Under the pieces are notes generated by a model, which saw nothing but the letters and a program-made list of their open reading frames with translations, ran no database searches and was not told where the DNA came from. A DNA stretch of 64,000 nt from contig NC_067198.1 of the NCBI RefSeq assembly GCF_000699445.3, positions 30,445,536 to 30,509,535 on the forward strand. The letters are read 5' to 3'. Source of the DNA: Schistosoma haematobium (lineage: Eukaryota; Platyhelminthes; Trematoda; Strigeidida; Schistosomatidae). Both the position numbers and the translations under genes were made by a program. Shown one piece after another: positions 1 through 13,390 of this stretch (position 1 is its first letter; each line of letters begins with the position of its first letter).

Positions 1-175
1 GTCTGTTTGACTGGTATATAAACCAAGTATGTTTGAAATAAATGATTCGCATAGTGGAAGCTGGTATCTGTGTTCTGGACTGAACTGGACGGGCTAGGAG
101 GAGAAAAGGACCAATGAAAAAGCTAGACTGCCCATACAGGTCGAACGTCATTGGTTTGTCACAGTGTAAAGATTG
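1..175 (-). repeat. LTR-like dispersed repeat, truncated by window edge
   Basis: The first ~130 bases align, reverse-complemented, with 37265-37530 and 49143-49375 (shared words such as GTCTGTTTGA, GTATGTTTGAAATA, TGTTCTGGACT). Higher GC than its surroundings and no coding frame. Possibly part of an LTR; the family is not identified. Confidence 0.5.
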
Positions 176-1059
176 AATAAATCGTATTTCGATTGGCAAA
201 TAAATCACGTGATAACTAGTCGGCCACAAAATCACATCAGCCTCGAGTGGTATTAATGTTAAATCTCGTTGAAAGTAATATTGAATTCCGGTATAAGAGT
301 TTTAAATAAAGGATTTTTAAAGAAATAATTTAGAATATTGGTTTCTTTCATATTCCAGGAAACATAAATGTGTCATCATTTCGATATGGTTCTGTTATTT
401 TACTTTAGGTTATTTCCTTTGAAAGAGAACTGTATAGACTTTATTATTTGATACTGATAAAGTTTAACACTAGTCAACAACAAGACCGAATCATGATGTT
501 TCATAAAAACTCCGAGAATATTACATTTTTTTTAAATTTCTCAATGAATGTCATTCACTTTCGATGAGAGTTAAAAATTGTTATCTATTTCCTCCATACT
601 ATGATTACAAAATTTGATAATATGGTGCATTTGTCACAGTTGAAGAAGAAGTGAAAAAAATCACTTTTTATCACAGTTTCTGTATAGTCATCAAGACGAT
701 GTTTAACATGGTTGTTAACGTTTAATTGAGAGAACAAGATTTCTATATATAAACAACCGACGTTATTGTAGAACACCATGTTAAGGAACAAAAACTTAGA
801 GAACAGAAATAAGACTCAGATATTATTTAATATATAAACCATATGATTAATGACCAAATTTATAGATTATCTTTTATTATGATATTCTAAAATAACTGAG
901 TGGTTTATAAAATATTCAGAATCTCATAAACGATAGTATATAAATAATAAACTATAATTCTATTGTTTGTAGACAATTTATATAACAACAACATTTATGT
1001 TTTTCTTTTTTTCAACAATTGGTTCTAGACACAGACTAAATATCATTTCCCCTCGTGTT

Positions 1060-1240
1060 ACGTAGTACGAAGTGCTCTCACGTTTGCGCGCGAAGCCAAA
1101 GGCCCTGTGTTCGGATCCCGCGAGTGGGATCGTGGATGCTTACTTCTGAAGAGTCCCACAATGGGACGAAACGTCTATCCAGTGCTTCCAGGCTTTCAAT
1201 AGTGGTCTGACATCAATCGGTTCATGTTCTTAATCAAAAT
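1060..1240 (+). mobile_element. Hammerhead SINE copy (tail-B subfamily)
   Basis: Contains a box-B-like GTTCGGATCCC, a hammerhead region and the 3' tail ending CATCAATCGGTTCATG. The ribozyme region (1137-1187) has CTGAAGA, a GTCC/GGAC stem II and GAAA, but stem I is weakened and the base pair next to the cleavage site is lost. Confidence 0.7.
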
Positions 1241-1499
1241 AAATTATAAACATTCTTATATCTTTCATAACTATTTTTGAAACTGTTATAACCTATTGTA
1301 CGTCAATGGATTGAACTAGAAAACTAGTAAAAAGTAATGGATAGTCCATATTTTTGCAGTGTGAACAAAAGATGAACTTACTAATCATGGAAGTAAAACG
1401 TTTCAAAGGGGAATAAAGCACGTGAATAGTGCTCGCACAAGTATAGTAAATCAAATCAGTATTCTGATATCATTTCTTAACTTCCATAAACACATTTCC

Positions 1500-1735
1500 T
1501 ATCTTATAGTTGAATTCATGAGTCTTTTGAAGCTAGACCACCATGGAAATCCTGGAAGAACTGGACAGCTGTTTCGTCCTAGTACGGAGCTCCTCAGCAG
1601 TGTGCATCCACAATCCCGACCAGCAAGATTCGAACTCAGAACCTTCCAGTCACGCACACGAATATTTAACCTCCAGACTACTGTGCTAGCCGTCATCCAA
1701 AGGTGTTAATGTCCAACTTTAACCAATTCTATTAT
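1500..1735 (-). mobile_element. Hammerhead SINE copy with complete catalytic core
   Basis: Read on the minus strand: leader (ATTAACACC), tRNA-like part with box B GAGTTCGAATCTT, hammerhead, then the tail. Weakly conserved flanks suggest an old insertion. Confidence 0.75.
1557..1606 (-). ncRNA. Hammerhead ribozyme, core intact
   Basis: Minus strand: stem I CACACTG / CAGTT, core CTGAGGA (1597-1591), stem II GCTC/GGAC with one mismatch, GAAA (1575-1572), closing C-G of a short stem III, and cleavage triplet GTC. All invariant core bases are present. Type I layout. Confidence 0.65.
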
Positions 1736-2431
1736 TAATTAAGGAAATAGAATCAGTAAAAGACACAGGAATAAAAGAACGAATGAACAAAATGGCAAAA
1801 TTTTAATTAGATTTTAAAGTGAATAATTTATGTTAATTGTACACTTGTGAATAATAAATAATAATTAAATATTTATATGTTAATTAAAAATAAATTGTCA
1901 GTGTATTTGATTTTATTCAGATTTGTAAATCTTAGAACTAGTATATAAATTCAAAGCAGTCGAATGAAGATAAAAGAAGCGACTTATAAACAATGAAATG
2001 ATTATTTTGAAATGAATAAAGTAAATTCTTAGTTCATATTAAATATAATTTGTAATTCTAACGGTTACTTTCTTACCAAAATGAAATGAAGTTAATCGAA
2101 AATAGTGATCGTATCGATGATCAGAATGTACGAAACAGATTTCGACTCGTTTAGAGCTTATTATCCGAACGTATCTGTACCTAAATATTACACAATATTA
2201 CTTTTTAGAATTTTCGACGTATTATTCACTGCGCTGCTGAGTTAGGATACCCGATACCTTGATCAATGGTTATGATGTTTATGTATCTTTAGAAATGGTT
2301 TCTGTTTTCTCTTTATCTGATAAGCTGAAACAAATTTCGATCAATTCTCGTATGCAGATACATTCCGAACAGGACAAAATTAGAGTCTTAAATTTCACGA
2401 TATATTATTTTTTGCCTGTTTCACCTTTTGA

Positions 2432-3361
2432 AGCAGCATACACCACCCAACAGCATTCTCCATCCAACTCTATATCGGACAACACTTCACAGTTCAATCC
2501 ACATGCTATTCATCTCTTTCATGTCTGCTAACAATTCCGATACAGTGTATAATTTTGCCTTACACATTCCCGTTTACCTTCAGCATTCCAGATTAACACA
2601 TGCCTCATCATGCAGTTTAGTGAGTTCCGTAATGCACGTCCTATCCACTTCCATCCTCTTCTCCTAATTCATTCTTCAGATGGAAGCTGGTTCATTGTCT
2701 CCCACAGTACGTTGTTGTTGATAGTATCCGGTCAACGGATATTGAATATCTTGTAGAGACAAATGTTTATAAATACTTGTTCCATTTTGAAGATGACTGT
2801 AATAGTTCTCCAAGCTTCAGCTCCATACAGTAGAACTGACTTGATGTTCGTATTAAAGATTGTGACTCCGATGTCGGTTGGTAGTTGTGATTGAGTTCCA
2901 TATGCTCCTCAAATGTATGAATGATTTCCTCACTTTGCCAATCTTCGCCTTTACGCTTGCATCGGATCCTCCGTGTTCATCGACGATGCTGACCATGTCA
3001 CTTATATGTAAGTGCCCATCTCTTCCAGGGTTTGTTCTTCAAGTGTGATTGAATTGGTGTTCTTCGTGTTGTATTTGAGGATCTTGTTTTACCCATGTGT
3101 ATGATGTGCCCTAATGATATGGAGGTTTTTGACACACTGTTTGTCTTCACCTGCATTTAATCATGTGTATGGGATAGAAGGACTAGGTCATCTGTGAAGT
3201 CAAAATCAACTAGTTGCAAGCAAGCTGTTCATTGTATTCCGTGCATTCTTTCAGATGTGGTGGTATTCATAATCCAATAGACCACCAGAAGAAAGAGGAA
3301 GGAGGATTAATGAGCCTTCTCTCTCACACCAGTCCTCATTTGGAATGCTTCGGTCAGCTAT
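2432..3361 (-). mobile_element. RTE/SR2-like retrotransposon 3' portion, defective
   Basis: Minus-strand remnant of the RT C-terminal half of an RTE-type non-LTR element, broken by stops and frameshifts. Positions 2432-3319 are base-for-base identical to the reverse complement of 18861-19748, while 3320-3361 is only about 80% similar to its counterpart. Confidence 0.85.
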
Positions 3362-6341
3362 ATAATTAAGATGGTTTAGCTAAAATTCGAGTGTACTAAA
3401 ATATTCATTAGGTTTTATTTTATTTTTCTGATTTATGGTCTATTTAATTATGATCTATTGAATTAGTTTCTATAATAATTTATCAAATGTATGGTTTTAC
3501 ATTAGTAAGCATGTCTACTTAAAGTCGAATGATGCTTATGAACCGACTGCAATAATTATAGATAATAATTTTCCTTTGAAAATATTAAATGACATCATAA
3601 GAATTGATGTGTAAAAGATTGCGAAACTTTTGAACCTAATCAATCATATATTTATTGTTTCTAGTGAAATACACTTAATTTCTGTTAAACATTTTAATCA
3701 ATGAATCTCAATACAGTGGTTTAGTAGTTAAGAGGTCACTATAAGACTTCACTGCTTCGGACTTCATTTCTGGTCACGCTGTAGATGAGCATTGTCAAGG
3801 AACTTTAATCTAAGACAAAATGATTCTGTGCTGTTTCCTAGTTTCCAACGATTATTAAGATCAGTCCGCAATCTAAACTACGCAATCTGAACAAATACTC
3901 AACGATAATGAATAAAAATAAACTGAATTTGTCTTATTCAAGCCAGATTTTGCTAAAAATGATCTAATATACAAGAAAAGCGTAACTGACACATAATATA
4001 CTAACTTTGATGTTATTTCTAATGCCACACATGCAAATCAATTCAGTAGCTTAATGTTTGACTATCAATAAACGATTGTCATTATTAGAGTACTATGTCT
4101 AAGAATAGATCCTGACGTTTAATATTTCAACCTATTCTTATTCGTAATCTGTAAACGTTAATTTAGAGAGCAAATTGCCAGATTCGTTTATCAGATAGTA
4201 CTTTTCAAGTTTCAACCAAGTGGTTGAAAGTTTCTTATTCATATAATCACTTTACAATTATGTAGAAATGTTATTATCCAGGCACATTGGCTAATGATAC
4301 ATCATATTTTCAATTAATAAATGGAAATAATAAGGTTAAAGTTACTAAATGTTATCTGTCACCATTCAGCTCTCATTTTCTTGTAAATCAATTTAAATGT
4401 TGAAGTAATTATCTTTCAAGCCTTGGAAAGCAACTACTAATTAAAGTATTTCCAAAAACAGTCTGCAAAAGCTCCATTCTTTTTTTTTGACATGAATAAC
4501 CTCTTAGCTACTAGTCCTTTTCATGTACTAGTCAGACGTCATTTTAATAAACATAAGGTCATTATGACTTTGGTAAATGTATAAGCATTAAATAACCAAA
4601 CGTTAGTATGTAAAACTTTGTTTTGTATTTTTTGCTCATTAGAGAATCAAAATTTAGAAATACAATAAGGCAACATCATTTCAGTAATTTCTCAATGTTG
4701 AATATTTATAAGCGAAACATAAGTAAACACATATCTGTCTTGTATATCTCAAGTATTATTCATAAGATACAGATTAAAAAAGTAGTATGAGGTTATATGT
4801 TATTACATTATAGATATAAAGGTAGATATACTTTGTTCTGGCAAAAGTATCTCAATGCAAAAACGACTTCCTACTTCGCATAACTATTAGTATCTTTATA
4901 AGTAATGCATGTCAATAAATTATTATTCGGTATTGCTTCCAATTAACGTGTAACAGAGTAGACCTACTGTCACAGTAAAGGAGAAAACAAAAGTTTATTA
5001 CTTGAAAGAAAGATAAAAGATAAAACATGTGATGTGTTAATTAAATATCTTATATTTTAGAGCATTTTTATATTGTGAGCAGCTTTTATTGGCAACTAAC
5101 TTTTGTAGAATAGATTAGTTGTGGATTATATGAGAAACGCATAAAAAAATTATTCCCAGTACTCCTTGACAGATGATAAGACTTTATTTCCTTATTATTC
5201 GTGGTTTAAATAACAATTTATAGAGGTAATTTAATTTGTCTTATTAAACATTTTCATATGAGATACAACGTTTTATGCAGTTTTACGTCATGGACTGACT
5301 GACTAGACAATCATTGTACAAAGGAAACACTTAAGTGTTTCGTCTAAGTACATGATTTATAAGGATTGTGCACTCTCGACAATTTCATTAACAGACTGTT
5401 GATGAAGAATAACATGTGTATGTAATACGTCTTGATTAGTTACCTGAAGTCCATTTGGTCTAAAAGTAGTATGCTATACAAGAGTTAATGGACAACAAGA
5501 GATTATTCACTATTCGAAAAGTCTGGCATATTAGAAAACAATGATTATTTCCGAAACAGTTAAAGACTGTTTAACTTTCACTAACACTTATCTTTTGTTG
5601 TACACTAGTAAGGTGTATATTTCAGGATAATTCGTTTGAAAATACATATACTTATAGGAGAATATCAGTTATGACTATTATTGTCAAAAGTAGTGGATAT
5701 TGGACCATTTATAATGAGGATATACTTTAAACAATCATATATTTATATATTATAGAATTTAACAGAAAAACAGGTACTGTTTAAAGTAATTTACAAATTG
5801 AACAAGAACTAATCGTCACGTCAGGTAGAAGTTGGAATGATCGCAAACTCGTTATCTTATACGAATTCATAGTTTGTCTTGGACTTTGCTGAGGATTTAA
5901 CATTATCTTAAGTTGTCAATGTATTTTTGTTGACCCATATCATGTATGTACACTCATTTTTGACGTAGAATTTCTCTATGAATAGAAATAATATAACTGT
6001 AATATTCCAATGATGTTCTGTGACTTAATGTAGGCTACTTCTTCAGGGAGTTCTCTGATTGCGATATTACAAATATACTACTTTTATTCACAACAATCTA
6101 AAAAATACCCAACTTATTTGAGATTATCAAGCCAAACCTTGATAATGACATCTATATAGAATTTCTCATTTAACTGTGATGATCTATATACTTTAACTGG
6201 GTTTTGATTTTCAATATGTATTTAGTGTTATAACTTGATATATTGTTTTTGTCATCTTGAAAAAAAAAGTATGACATATTACCACTTTAAACGTCTAAGT
6301 TTGTAAGCTTTTCCTAATGTTGCGACTATTCTTGAAATAAC
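3362..6341. other. No gene seen
   Basis: AT-rich DNA without coding structure. At 5990-6060 there is a short fragment resembling the minus-strand end of the PLE at 44740-45390 (TGACTTAATGTAGG...CTTCTTCAG). Confidence 0.4.
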
Positions 6342-6353
6342 AATAATATGATT

Positions 6354-6635
6354 CCAATGGTTGAGATCATGAGTCCTTCGAAGCTTGAACAGCATCGAAA
6401 ACCTGGTAGCACTAGAAGGTCGTTTCGTCCTATTGTGGGACTCCTCAGCAGTACGCATCCACGACCTCGCCTCACGAGATTGGAACCCAGGACCTATCAG
6501 TATCGCGCGTGAGTCCCACAATAGGATGAAACGGCCATCCAGTGCTTCCAGGTTTTCCATGGTAGTTTAGATTTATTTGACTCATGATCTCAACCATTGA
6601 ACTTACTATAATATTCACAAAACCATTCTGATATG
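6354..6635. mobile_element. Head-to-head hammerhead SINE unit with target-site duplication
   Basis: A minus-oriented SINE (tail, hammerhead, tRNA-like part) is joined to the plus-oriented 3' half of another. It is flanked by a 12-bp duplication with one mismatch (AATAATATGATT 6342-6353, AATAATATAATT 6636-6647). Confidence 0.8.
6409..6455 (-). ncRNA. Hammerhead ribozyme, core bases present
   Basis: CTGAGGA (6448-6442), stem II GTCC/GGAC with loop CACAATA, GAAA (6426-6423), and a cleavage region ending TTC, so the pair closing stem III is C-T rather than C-G. Stem I is ACTG/TAGT-like. Activity is uncertain. Confidence 0.55.
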
Positions 6636-7374
6636 AATAATATAATTGTTCACTATCTAGAATACAAAAAAACATTTATTGTTGAATCACATTGTTTGAA
6701 GTCATTAAGCTGAATGCACTCTATTATTTCTTTGATTAGTTATGATGCTATAATAGGTACATTCTAGTTGCTATATGATTTAAATTTCCATAACACTAAC
6801 ATACACTATAGTTTGTTAATATTAATTTGAACAAGTTTTGAACAAGACAATTAAAGTGTTCTTCTCACTATGAATAACTGTCAATAGATAGAAACAAATT
6901 TTATTTCAAAATCTATCAATATATAGATGATGTTTGATCCATTATACCCTGTAAATGACCATTAAAACTAAAATTAATGGCTTCATTATCAATCATTGTG
7001 TTTATAGAAAATCTAGTCTTAGAAAAAAAGAAGTTATTACTTAATTTAATTTTAATTTAAGAATATAGAAATTGAGTCATAGAAACAATGTTTTAGGTTG
7101 TTAAAAATAAATCAACAATAAACAAACCAGCAAACAATAAAACGATAGTTTTAATTAAATCTTATAAACATTTAGAATGTAACAACAATCATTTTCAGTA
7201 ATTAAATTATACTTAAGATTAAATAACGTCTTATTATAATCATGTATTCTATTCAATATTTGTTATATAAAACTTTATAATTCAACATGTTAGAATAAGT
7301 GAGTAGAAACTTATTATGAAGTGTTTAGATGTCTACTTCCGATTCTTGTGATTGTATGTTCTTTGACCTTTACT

Positions 7375-7600
7375 CATTTTCTGTTTTCCTTCAGGATTAC
7401 AAGTCAACTCATTCCTTGTCATTCAGTTCAGTGATTTGAGTAATGTATGTTTTATCCACTATCAACATCTTTTCCTAATTTTCTCTTTAGATGAAAGGTG
7501 GTTTGTTCTGTCTTACAGTAGGTTGTTACTGATGGTATCCGATTAACGGATATTAAGTATCTTGTGTAGGCATATTGCAATAAGGTATCGTTGAACACTA
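7375..7600 (-). mobile_element. RTE/SR2-like 3' fragment
   Basis: Diverged minus-strand copy of the RTE segment also seen at 2580-2760 (shared pattern CCACAGTA-GTTGTT-x-TG-ATAGTATCCG). Confidence 0.65.
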
Positions 7601-9849
7601 CTTGAACTTAGTTGGATACAATCATATTCGTATATAATTAAACACATTTAATTTTTAAGTTATATATTTTGTGTAATGGTTATGTCAGTTAATTACTAAT
7701 AAGAAATAAAGTTAAATATCCATTGACGGTTTGATCAAACTAGAATTGAGTAATGAATTAATTTATTTTAGGACGCTAGATACGAGTTCAATAATAATGT
7801 CAGTCATTTGCAATGCAATTTTAATATCGATTTAGTCTACAAAAAGAAGCATTGTACTTTTATTTGTTTGCCTTTGCTCAAGTGTTTTCTGGAAATTGAT
7901 ATATGGGATTCGAAATCGAATGAGTTTTTGTTTTACATTATCATTCGTTTAAATTAACTGGATTTAATTCTAATGTCTTTCAAAGTTTTATGTGTTTGTT
8001 GTCACTTTTTCAAACCGATCACAACGGTTTATACTGACAGTGAAAAACAATAACTTAAAAATAGTTAGCAAATAATAGACTCTGTGTATAACCGTCAATC
8101 TACCTGTAAGTGGTTGTTGATGACCCTCTTCTGAGGGTCAACAAACGCTTTGTAATATAGTCATCTAGCTCAGAGAAACAACTCCATATTAGTCAATCAT
8201 TTTTAAACTTTTATAAATGGCAAGCGATTAGAACTTAAAAACGAGAGAAATTTGTTTGATTTTTGAAGTAAGATGCCCCAGACCTAATAAAACTATATTA
8301 TTGTGCTACACTGAAAAGGTTATGAGCTAAATTAAAGACAAAGAAATCAATTCTTTATGAGATTATGGGAACACAGTGCTAATTACGAGAAAGGGTTCAT
8401 TGATCACTGTCAAGACTTATTTCATCTAGTTATTATTTTATGTAGTAATATTTATTCGTAAAAGTTGTTTTTCAGTTTCTCAATGATACATAGCATGTGA
8501 ATAAATTATCTAGAAGATATTCTTGATTCCTTTGTGTAGTTGAAAGTTTGGATTAATGAATTAATACTCCTCTTTCTCTAATGCATTACTATCTAAATCA
8601 GTATATTACAAAGCGATGGACCACATTTTCATCATTGTTTTATGCTTCTTGCTTTTGTTTTATCTCTTGTCTAAATAAAGGTAATTATAAGTGACATATA
8701 ATTGTACCAAAATAGCTCTTTACTACACTATTAATTAACGAACATGATATAATTGTTCTATTAATAAAAAGAATAATGACTGCAAACTAATGAATCCTAT
8801 ATGATATTCATTATTCCAAAAACAAACACTGATTACCCTCAGTTAGCGTATTTTCTTTCTTCCTTTCTTAACCTGGTTATTAAAAGAAACTCTTTGTAGA
8901 CAAAACTGATGATTGTTAAGGTGTACACTTTGATAACAATGTAATACTTCAAAATATGGATTATAGATTTCATCTTCATCAATGGTATCACCTTGTTAAC
9001 ATTTTCAAAACAAATATTCAACAAAGTAATATAGATCAAATCCTTCCAGTCAATATACTTCTGTTTCTTTCATTGTTATCTACCGTTTTTTTTTAATATT
9101 CAACCTGATTATACCTTTAAAATAATTCTGTATTAAGAAATTTAACTTAGAAAACATTATTATTACGATTATTGTTATAACTAAATGAAGAAATTCTATT
9201 ATTATAATCGTTTAATACATGAAACGAAATTTACCATCAATGTTACTTGAATTACAGACAAAGATGCATTTTGATCATCATAATAATAATGGTAATAATG
9301 CCGTCATTTTTATTTTAACCAAAGACATAAAACTTGTCTTTTGTTTCATTAGAGTTTTAAGTGCTGCTTCAGAATAATTCAGTGAAACATCTTTAAAAAG
9401 AAAACTTTAAAAAAATGTGCTGTTTTACTCAGTTTTTCAAGTATCAAATTAATAATAAAAACAAACAAAACTAGTATTTCCTTATTATTACTATCACATT
9501 ATAATCAGTGAAATCGAAAAGTACTTAACCTAATATTTTTTTCCTTACGTTTATGATCTATGAAATCATGTTCATTGCAGGAAATGAACGTTCTATCATT
9601 TTTTTTAACACTTCAATATTTCTATCCAATAATAAATCTATCATAGAACAAAATAAAACACAAAAAACATTTTTTTCTCACTTGAAACCTACGTTAACGT
9701 ATATTGAAGGGGAAAGAAAATGCTTAAAGAATATGTTTAAAATGGTACTCAGATATGATTTGAATGAGTTTAATCTTTTTTTATAGAAAAAAATAGACAG
9801 ATTATTTTAGTGAAATCGTGAAATGATATGAAGAGGGAAATAATTCGAC
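7601..9849. other. No gene seen
   Basis: AT-rich, with short A/T runs and short open frames without family features. Confidence 0.4.
8115..8145. repeat. Small hairpin
   Basis: An 8-bp perfect stem TGACCCTC/GAGGGTCA with loop TTCT, extended by TGTT/AACA across a 2-base bulge. A few words nearby (ATCTAGCTCAGAGAA at 8162) match the foldback family of 33436-33665. Confidence 0.4.
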
Positions 9850-9861
9850 ATTTCTGTAATG

Positions 9862-10210
9862 TAAGTGGTTAAGATCATGGGTCAAGTGAAGCTAAACCAC
9901 CATAGAAAACCTGAAAGAACTGAACGGCGTTTTGTTCTACTGCGTGACTCCTCGGCAGTGCGCATCCACGACCTCGCCTCGCGGGATATGAATCCTGAAC
10001 CTTTCTGTTTCGCGCACTTGCTTTATTTATCAATGTTTGTGGTACACTAAATTAAGGGTTCGAATCTCCCGAGGTGCGCACTGCTGAGGGGTCCCATAAT
10101 AGGACAAAACGGCCGTCTAGTGCTTCCGGGTTTTCCATGGTGGTCTAGCTTCAACTGACTCATGATCTCTACCATTGAAATTACTACAATATCCACAAAA
10201 CCTTTCTGCT
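9862..10210. mobile_element. Head-to-head hammerhead SINE unit with 12-bp target-site duplication
   Basis: A minus-oriented copy (9862-10020) and a plus-oriented copy (about 10056-10210) with both tails outward. The flanks carry a perfect 12-bp repeat ATTTCTGTAATG (9850-9861 and 10211-10222). Both ribozymes are damaged: minus has CCGAGGA and AAAA for GAAA, plus has CTGAGGG and ACAAAAC. Confidence 0.88.
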
Positions 10211-10227
10211 ATTTCTGTAATGGTCTT

Positions 10228-10440
10228 TATTATTTTATATTTTGATGGAGTTTTGTTGTTCGAGCTGGATGATTTGGTCATGGAGGTATCATCGTTCGTC
10301 TGAACGACATCATCAGCACAAACGTCAGGTAGAAATGAAGTGTTCAAATTTCCCCACATGTGATTTACAGCTTGTTCTGTACACTTTGATGTTGATTAGT
10401 TCTTGTCGACCTTAAACTTGTCATTGTTTACTTCTTTGTT
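10228..10440 (-). repeat. Dispersed repeat with VCADDVVQ frame
   Basis: The minus strand encodes [15 protein letters not shown]...SSSNNKTPSK, closely matching 15405-15605 (+) and the arms of 33436-33665. The reading frame is kept between copies, so it may descend from a coding region, but no protein family was recognised. Confidence 0.55.
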
Positions 10441-11489
10441 TTGGTTGTATCTCCCATTGGTTTGATTTTTATTCCTATATTTGTGCATAATTTTCCTGAT
10501 TAATTGGTAAATTAGATCGACGTCAATGCGCTTGTTTATTGCTGATTGACCTGAGTGCTAAGCTTCTAAAAATTCTCTGGTGTTTTTGAAGTTATCCTTA
10601 TCCAAAATCTATCCAAAATTTTATAAAATGATCAATTTTAATTCTTATTCGGTTGCATCCTTTTCATTTAGTGACTCGGTTACATATATATCTTTAGCTT
10701 ACAAGATTAGATCATTGAATAACAGTGGGTACCATGTAAAATATTATTTTGGACGTATAAGAACTAAGACCTACTTAATCTAATCTGGTTGTAGATAATA
10801 GATTCATGTTACATTTCAGTTTAAAATATTTGATTATGTTTATTATTAATATGTAACAATATCAGCTTACAGAATAGTCTGTTAGATTATCAACAATACA
10901 ATTTAATCAGAAGAAATGAGCTGATATCGTTTATATAAATAACACTAACATTGTGGTTTACAATTTTATATAAACATATTACCATAGTAAACTGGATTGA
11001 TATCTGATCTCTATTTATTGCTGGAAAGTTTCCAATTGCATGTGTATTTTTTTGTATTGACATTTTAGATTTTAATTTCAAAAAGCTGCTGAAAATCAAT
11101 TCTTAAAAAGAAATAATGTAATGAAAGAAGGTTCCTTAAAGTGTTTATTCTATGTTAACACCTATTGATTAGAAATATCTTGTAGATGACAAATAACAGT
11201 TCAAATAGAACATTGAAAATACTAAAAGTTATAATCATCTAAACTTTTGGGAATTCAAGGTGAATAAAATCATTTCAATGTTGCTATATGTTTATTGTTG
11301 AGGTAAACTTATGAGATAATGTTATAATTTATACATATTCAAGGAAGTATACAATCACTTTAAATTATATGATGTTTATCTAGCCAATGTGTTTCTGAAA
11401 ATAATGTTGCTTAAATATAGTAAACTAAAAAAAGTGAAGTGTAGACACTTATCATATATTAGCTAATAACCCCATTGCACAATCAAGTG

Positions 11490-11781
11490 GCTATCAGGAC
11501 TCAGTAGCTAAGTGGATAACGCGATGGTGTTTGAAGCGAACGGTACTGAGTTCGAGTCCCAGAGTGAACATCAACTCTGAGATGCAGGTACATCCAGCTG
11601 ACGAGCATCAAATAGGACGAAACGTGCGTCCTGGATTCCACTGCTAGCCACTATCTATCTTTGCTTATAATGCTTGTAAATTGGGGCAATATCGAGGCAT
11701 ACGCACAGTATGCACATATGCCAATAAGAGACTGATCAATTTCAGTCCTAAAACATCAATGGGAAGATTCAGGTAAAACAA
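11490..11781 (+). mobile_element. Sm-alpha SINE, full-length, with target-site duplication
   Basis: tRNA-like 5' part (box-A-like TAGCTAAGTGG; box-B-like GAGTTCGAGTCCC), then a hammerhead, then the Sm-alpha 3' body (CCACTGCTAGCCACTATC...). Perfect 9-bp duplication AATCAAGTG at 11481-11489 and 11782-11790. The internal boxes imply RNA polymerase III transcription. Confidence 0.88.
11591..11637 (+). ncRNA. Sm-alpha hammerhead ribozyme, stem II damaged
   Basis: Stem I ATCCAG/CTGGAT, core CTGACGA (11598-11604), GAAA (11619-11622), minimal stem III (C-GTGC-G) and GTC with the cleavage site after 11630. Stem II should be GTCC/GGAC, but the 5' strand reads GCAT, leaving only one good pair. Core intact; activity probably reduced. 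Confidence 0.75.
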
Positions 11782-12202
11782 AATCAAGTGAATAACTGTC
11801 ATAGTTTTAATTATAGCAGCTAAACATTTGATGATTAAATATCTAATAATTAGACTTCTACAAAATTGAAATGTTGCTTAAAAATCATACTAAATTGTCC
11901 AGTTTCATTGAATATTGAACAGAATTAAATGTATTTAAGTGTCATATATGTATGTCTAAAATCCGTCACATAATTTCAGTATTAAAATAAAACAGGTTTT
12001 CTGAAAATATACGCGTTTACTTTTTAATTTTGGAATAATATGTGGCAAGCTAAGTCGGATAGAAGTTTAACTTCTTTTGAAACATCGAACCATCATTATT
12101 TGACAGGAGTTACATGCTTTATCCTAAGAAAAATGATAACATAAAGGGTAAAGCTTAGCTCAATGAAATTTCATCATTTTATATCAAGGTAATGTAAGAA
12201 AA

Positions 12203-12531
12203 GGTTAGCAACAACCTACTGTGGGAAAGAACAAACTAGATTCCAGCGGAGGAAGAAATTAGGAAGAAGCGCTAGAAGTGGATAAAATACACATTGAGGA
12301 AAGCACCCAACTGCATCACAAGACAAGCTCTCACCTGGAGTCCACAAAGCAAAAAGAAAAGAGGAAAACCGAAGAACACATTACTCCGGGAAATGGAGAT
12401 GGACATGAGAAAAATGAACAAGAATTGGATGGAACTAGAAAAGAAGGCCCAGGACAGAGTGGATTGGAGAATGCTGGTCAGCGATCTATACTCCATTAGG
12501 AGTAACAGGCGTATGTAAGTAAGCAAGTAAT
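12203..12531 (+). mobile_element. 5'-truncated RTE/SR2-like insertion with 13-bp target-site duplication
   Basis: The C-terminal end of an RTE reverse transcriptase (pattern [25 protein letters not shown]) followed by the (TAAG)n-type 3' end GTAAGTAAGCAAG. Perfect duplication TAATGTAAGAAAA at 12190-12202 and 12532-12544. A young, clean insertion. Confidence 0.9.
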
Positions 12532-12544
12532 TAATGTAAGAAAA

Positions 12545-13189
12545 ACAAAATAACAACATAACTACTGTTGAATTTTATTTCATTCAAAAAAATTGAATTT
12601 CAGTTTCCATTTCATTTTTAATATCATAACGAGTTGTTGTTTTTTTTTTCACTTTTCACCTCAGTTATATTCAAAGCTCAAAAATATCACCATGTTTTAT
12701 GAAACTATTCGTTCTAATCTTGACGAATTGGATAGATTTAAAAATAAAAATGGATTGATCTAATATTTGGACAACATTTAGTAGTTATGTAGATGATATC
12801 AACATGTTACTTTTTTATTGTCACATGATATACATATATATATACCTTCTGAGACCTAAACAATACGCATATTAATTTATTTATCTTAGTTTATCCAATT
12901 AATTTTCAGAATTAGTTTTATTCATACACTTAAATGAAAATGATGAACATGAAAATTCAGTAGATCACGAAAATAATTTTGAAAATAAAATTTTAATAAA
13001 AAAAATAAACAAAAACAACAAAAAAAAACAGAATAAAATAAGAGAAAGAAAACAATAATCTGGATTATAAGAAAATGTGTTCAACAATATTTATGGAGCA
13101 AATTTTACAGAAAAATTTAAAATTCATTTTTGTAAATCATTTTGTTTTTCTTTTTTTCTCGTGGATTCTCGTGCATTAGTTGATGTGAC
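12545..13189. other. No gene seen
   Basis: AT-rich; contains a short (TA)n near 12831 and A-rich runs near 12990-13040. Confidence 0.4.
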
Positions 13190-13390
13190 ACACTAATACC
13201 ATTGGATACTGGTGGTTCAGTGGTTCATTAGATTAAGTGTTCGTGTGCGAGACTGAAGACCTTGGGTTTGAATCCCCAGAACGGGATCGTAAATGCTCAC
13301 TGCTGAGGAGTCACACAATAGGACAAAACGGCTGTCCAGTGTTTCCAGGTTTCTAACGATGGTCTAATGTTAATCGGTTCATGATTTGAA
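13190..13390 (+). mobile_element. Hammerhead SINE copy (tail-B)
   Basis: tRNA-like part with box B GGGTTTGAATCCC, then CTGAGGA, then ACAAAAC in place of CGAAAC (G12 to A), so the ribozyme is predicted dead. The tail ends TTAATCGGTTCATG. Confidence 0.75.

Noticed and set aside
12278..12559. Several overlapping open frames on both strands
   Set aside because: All lie in or antisense to the 329-bp RTE insertion.
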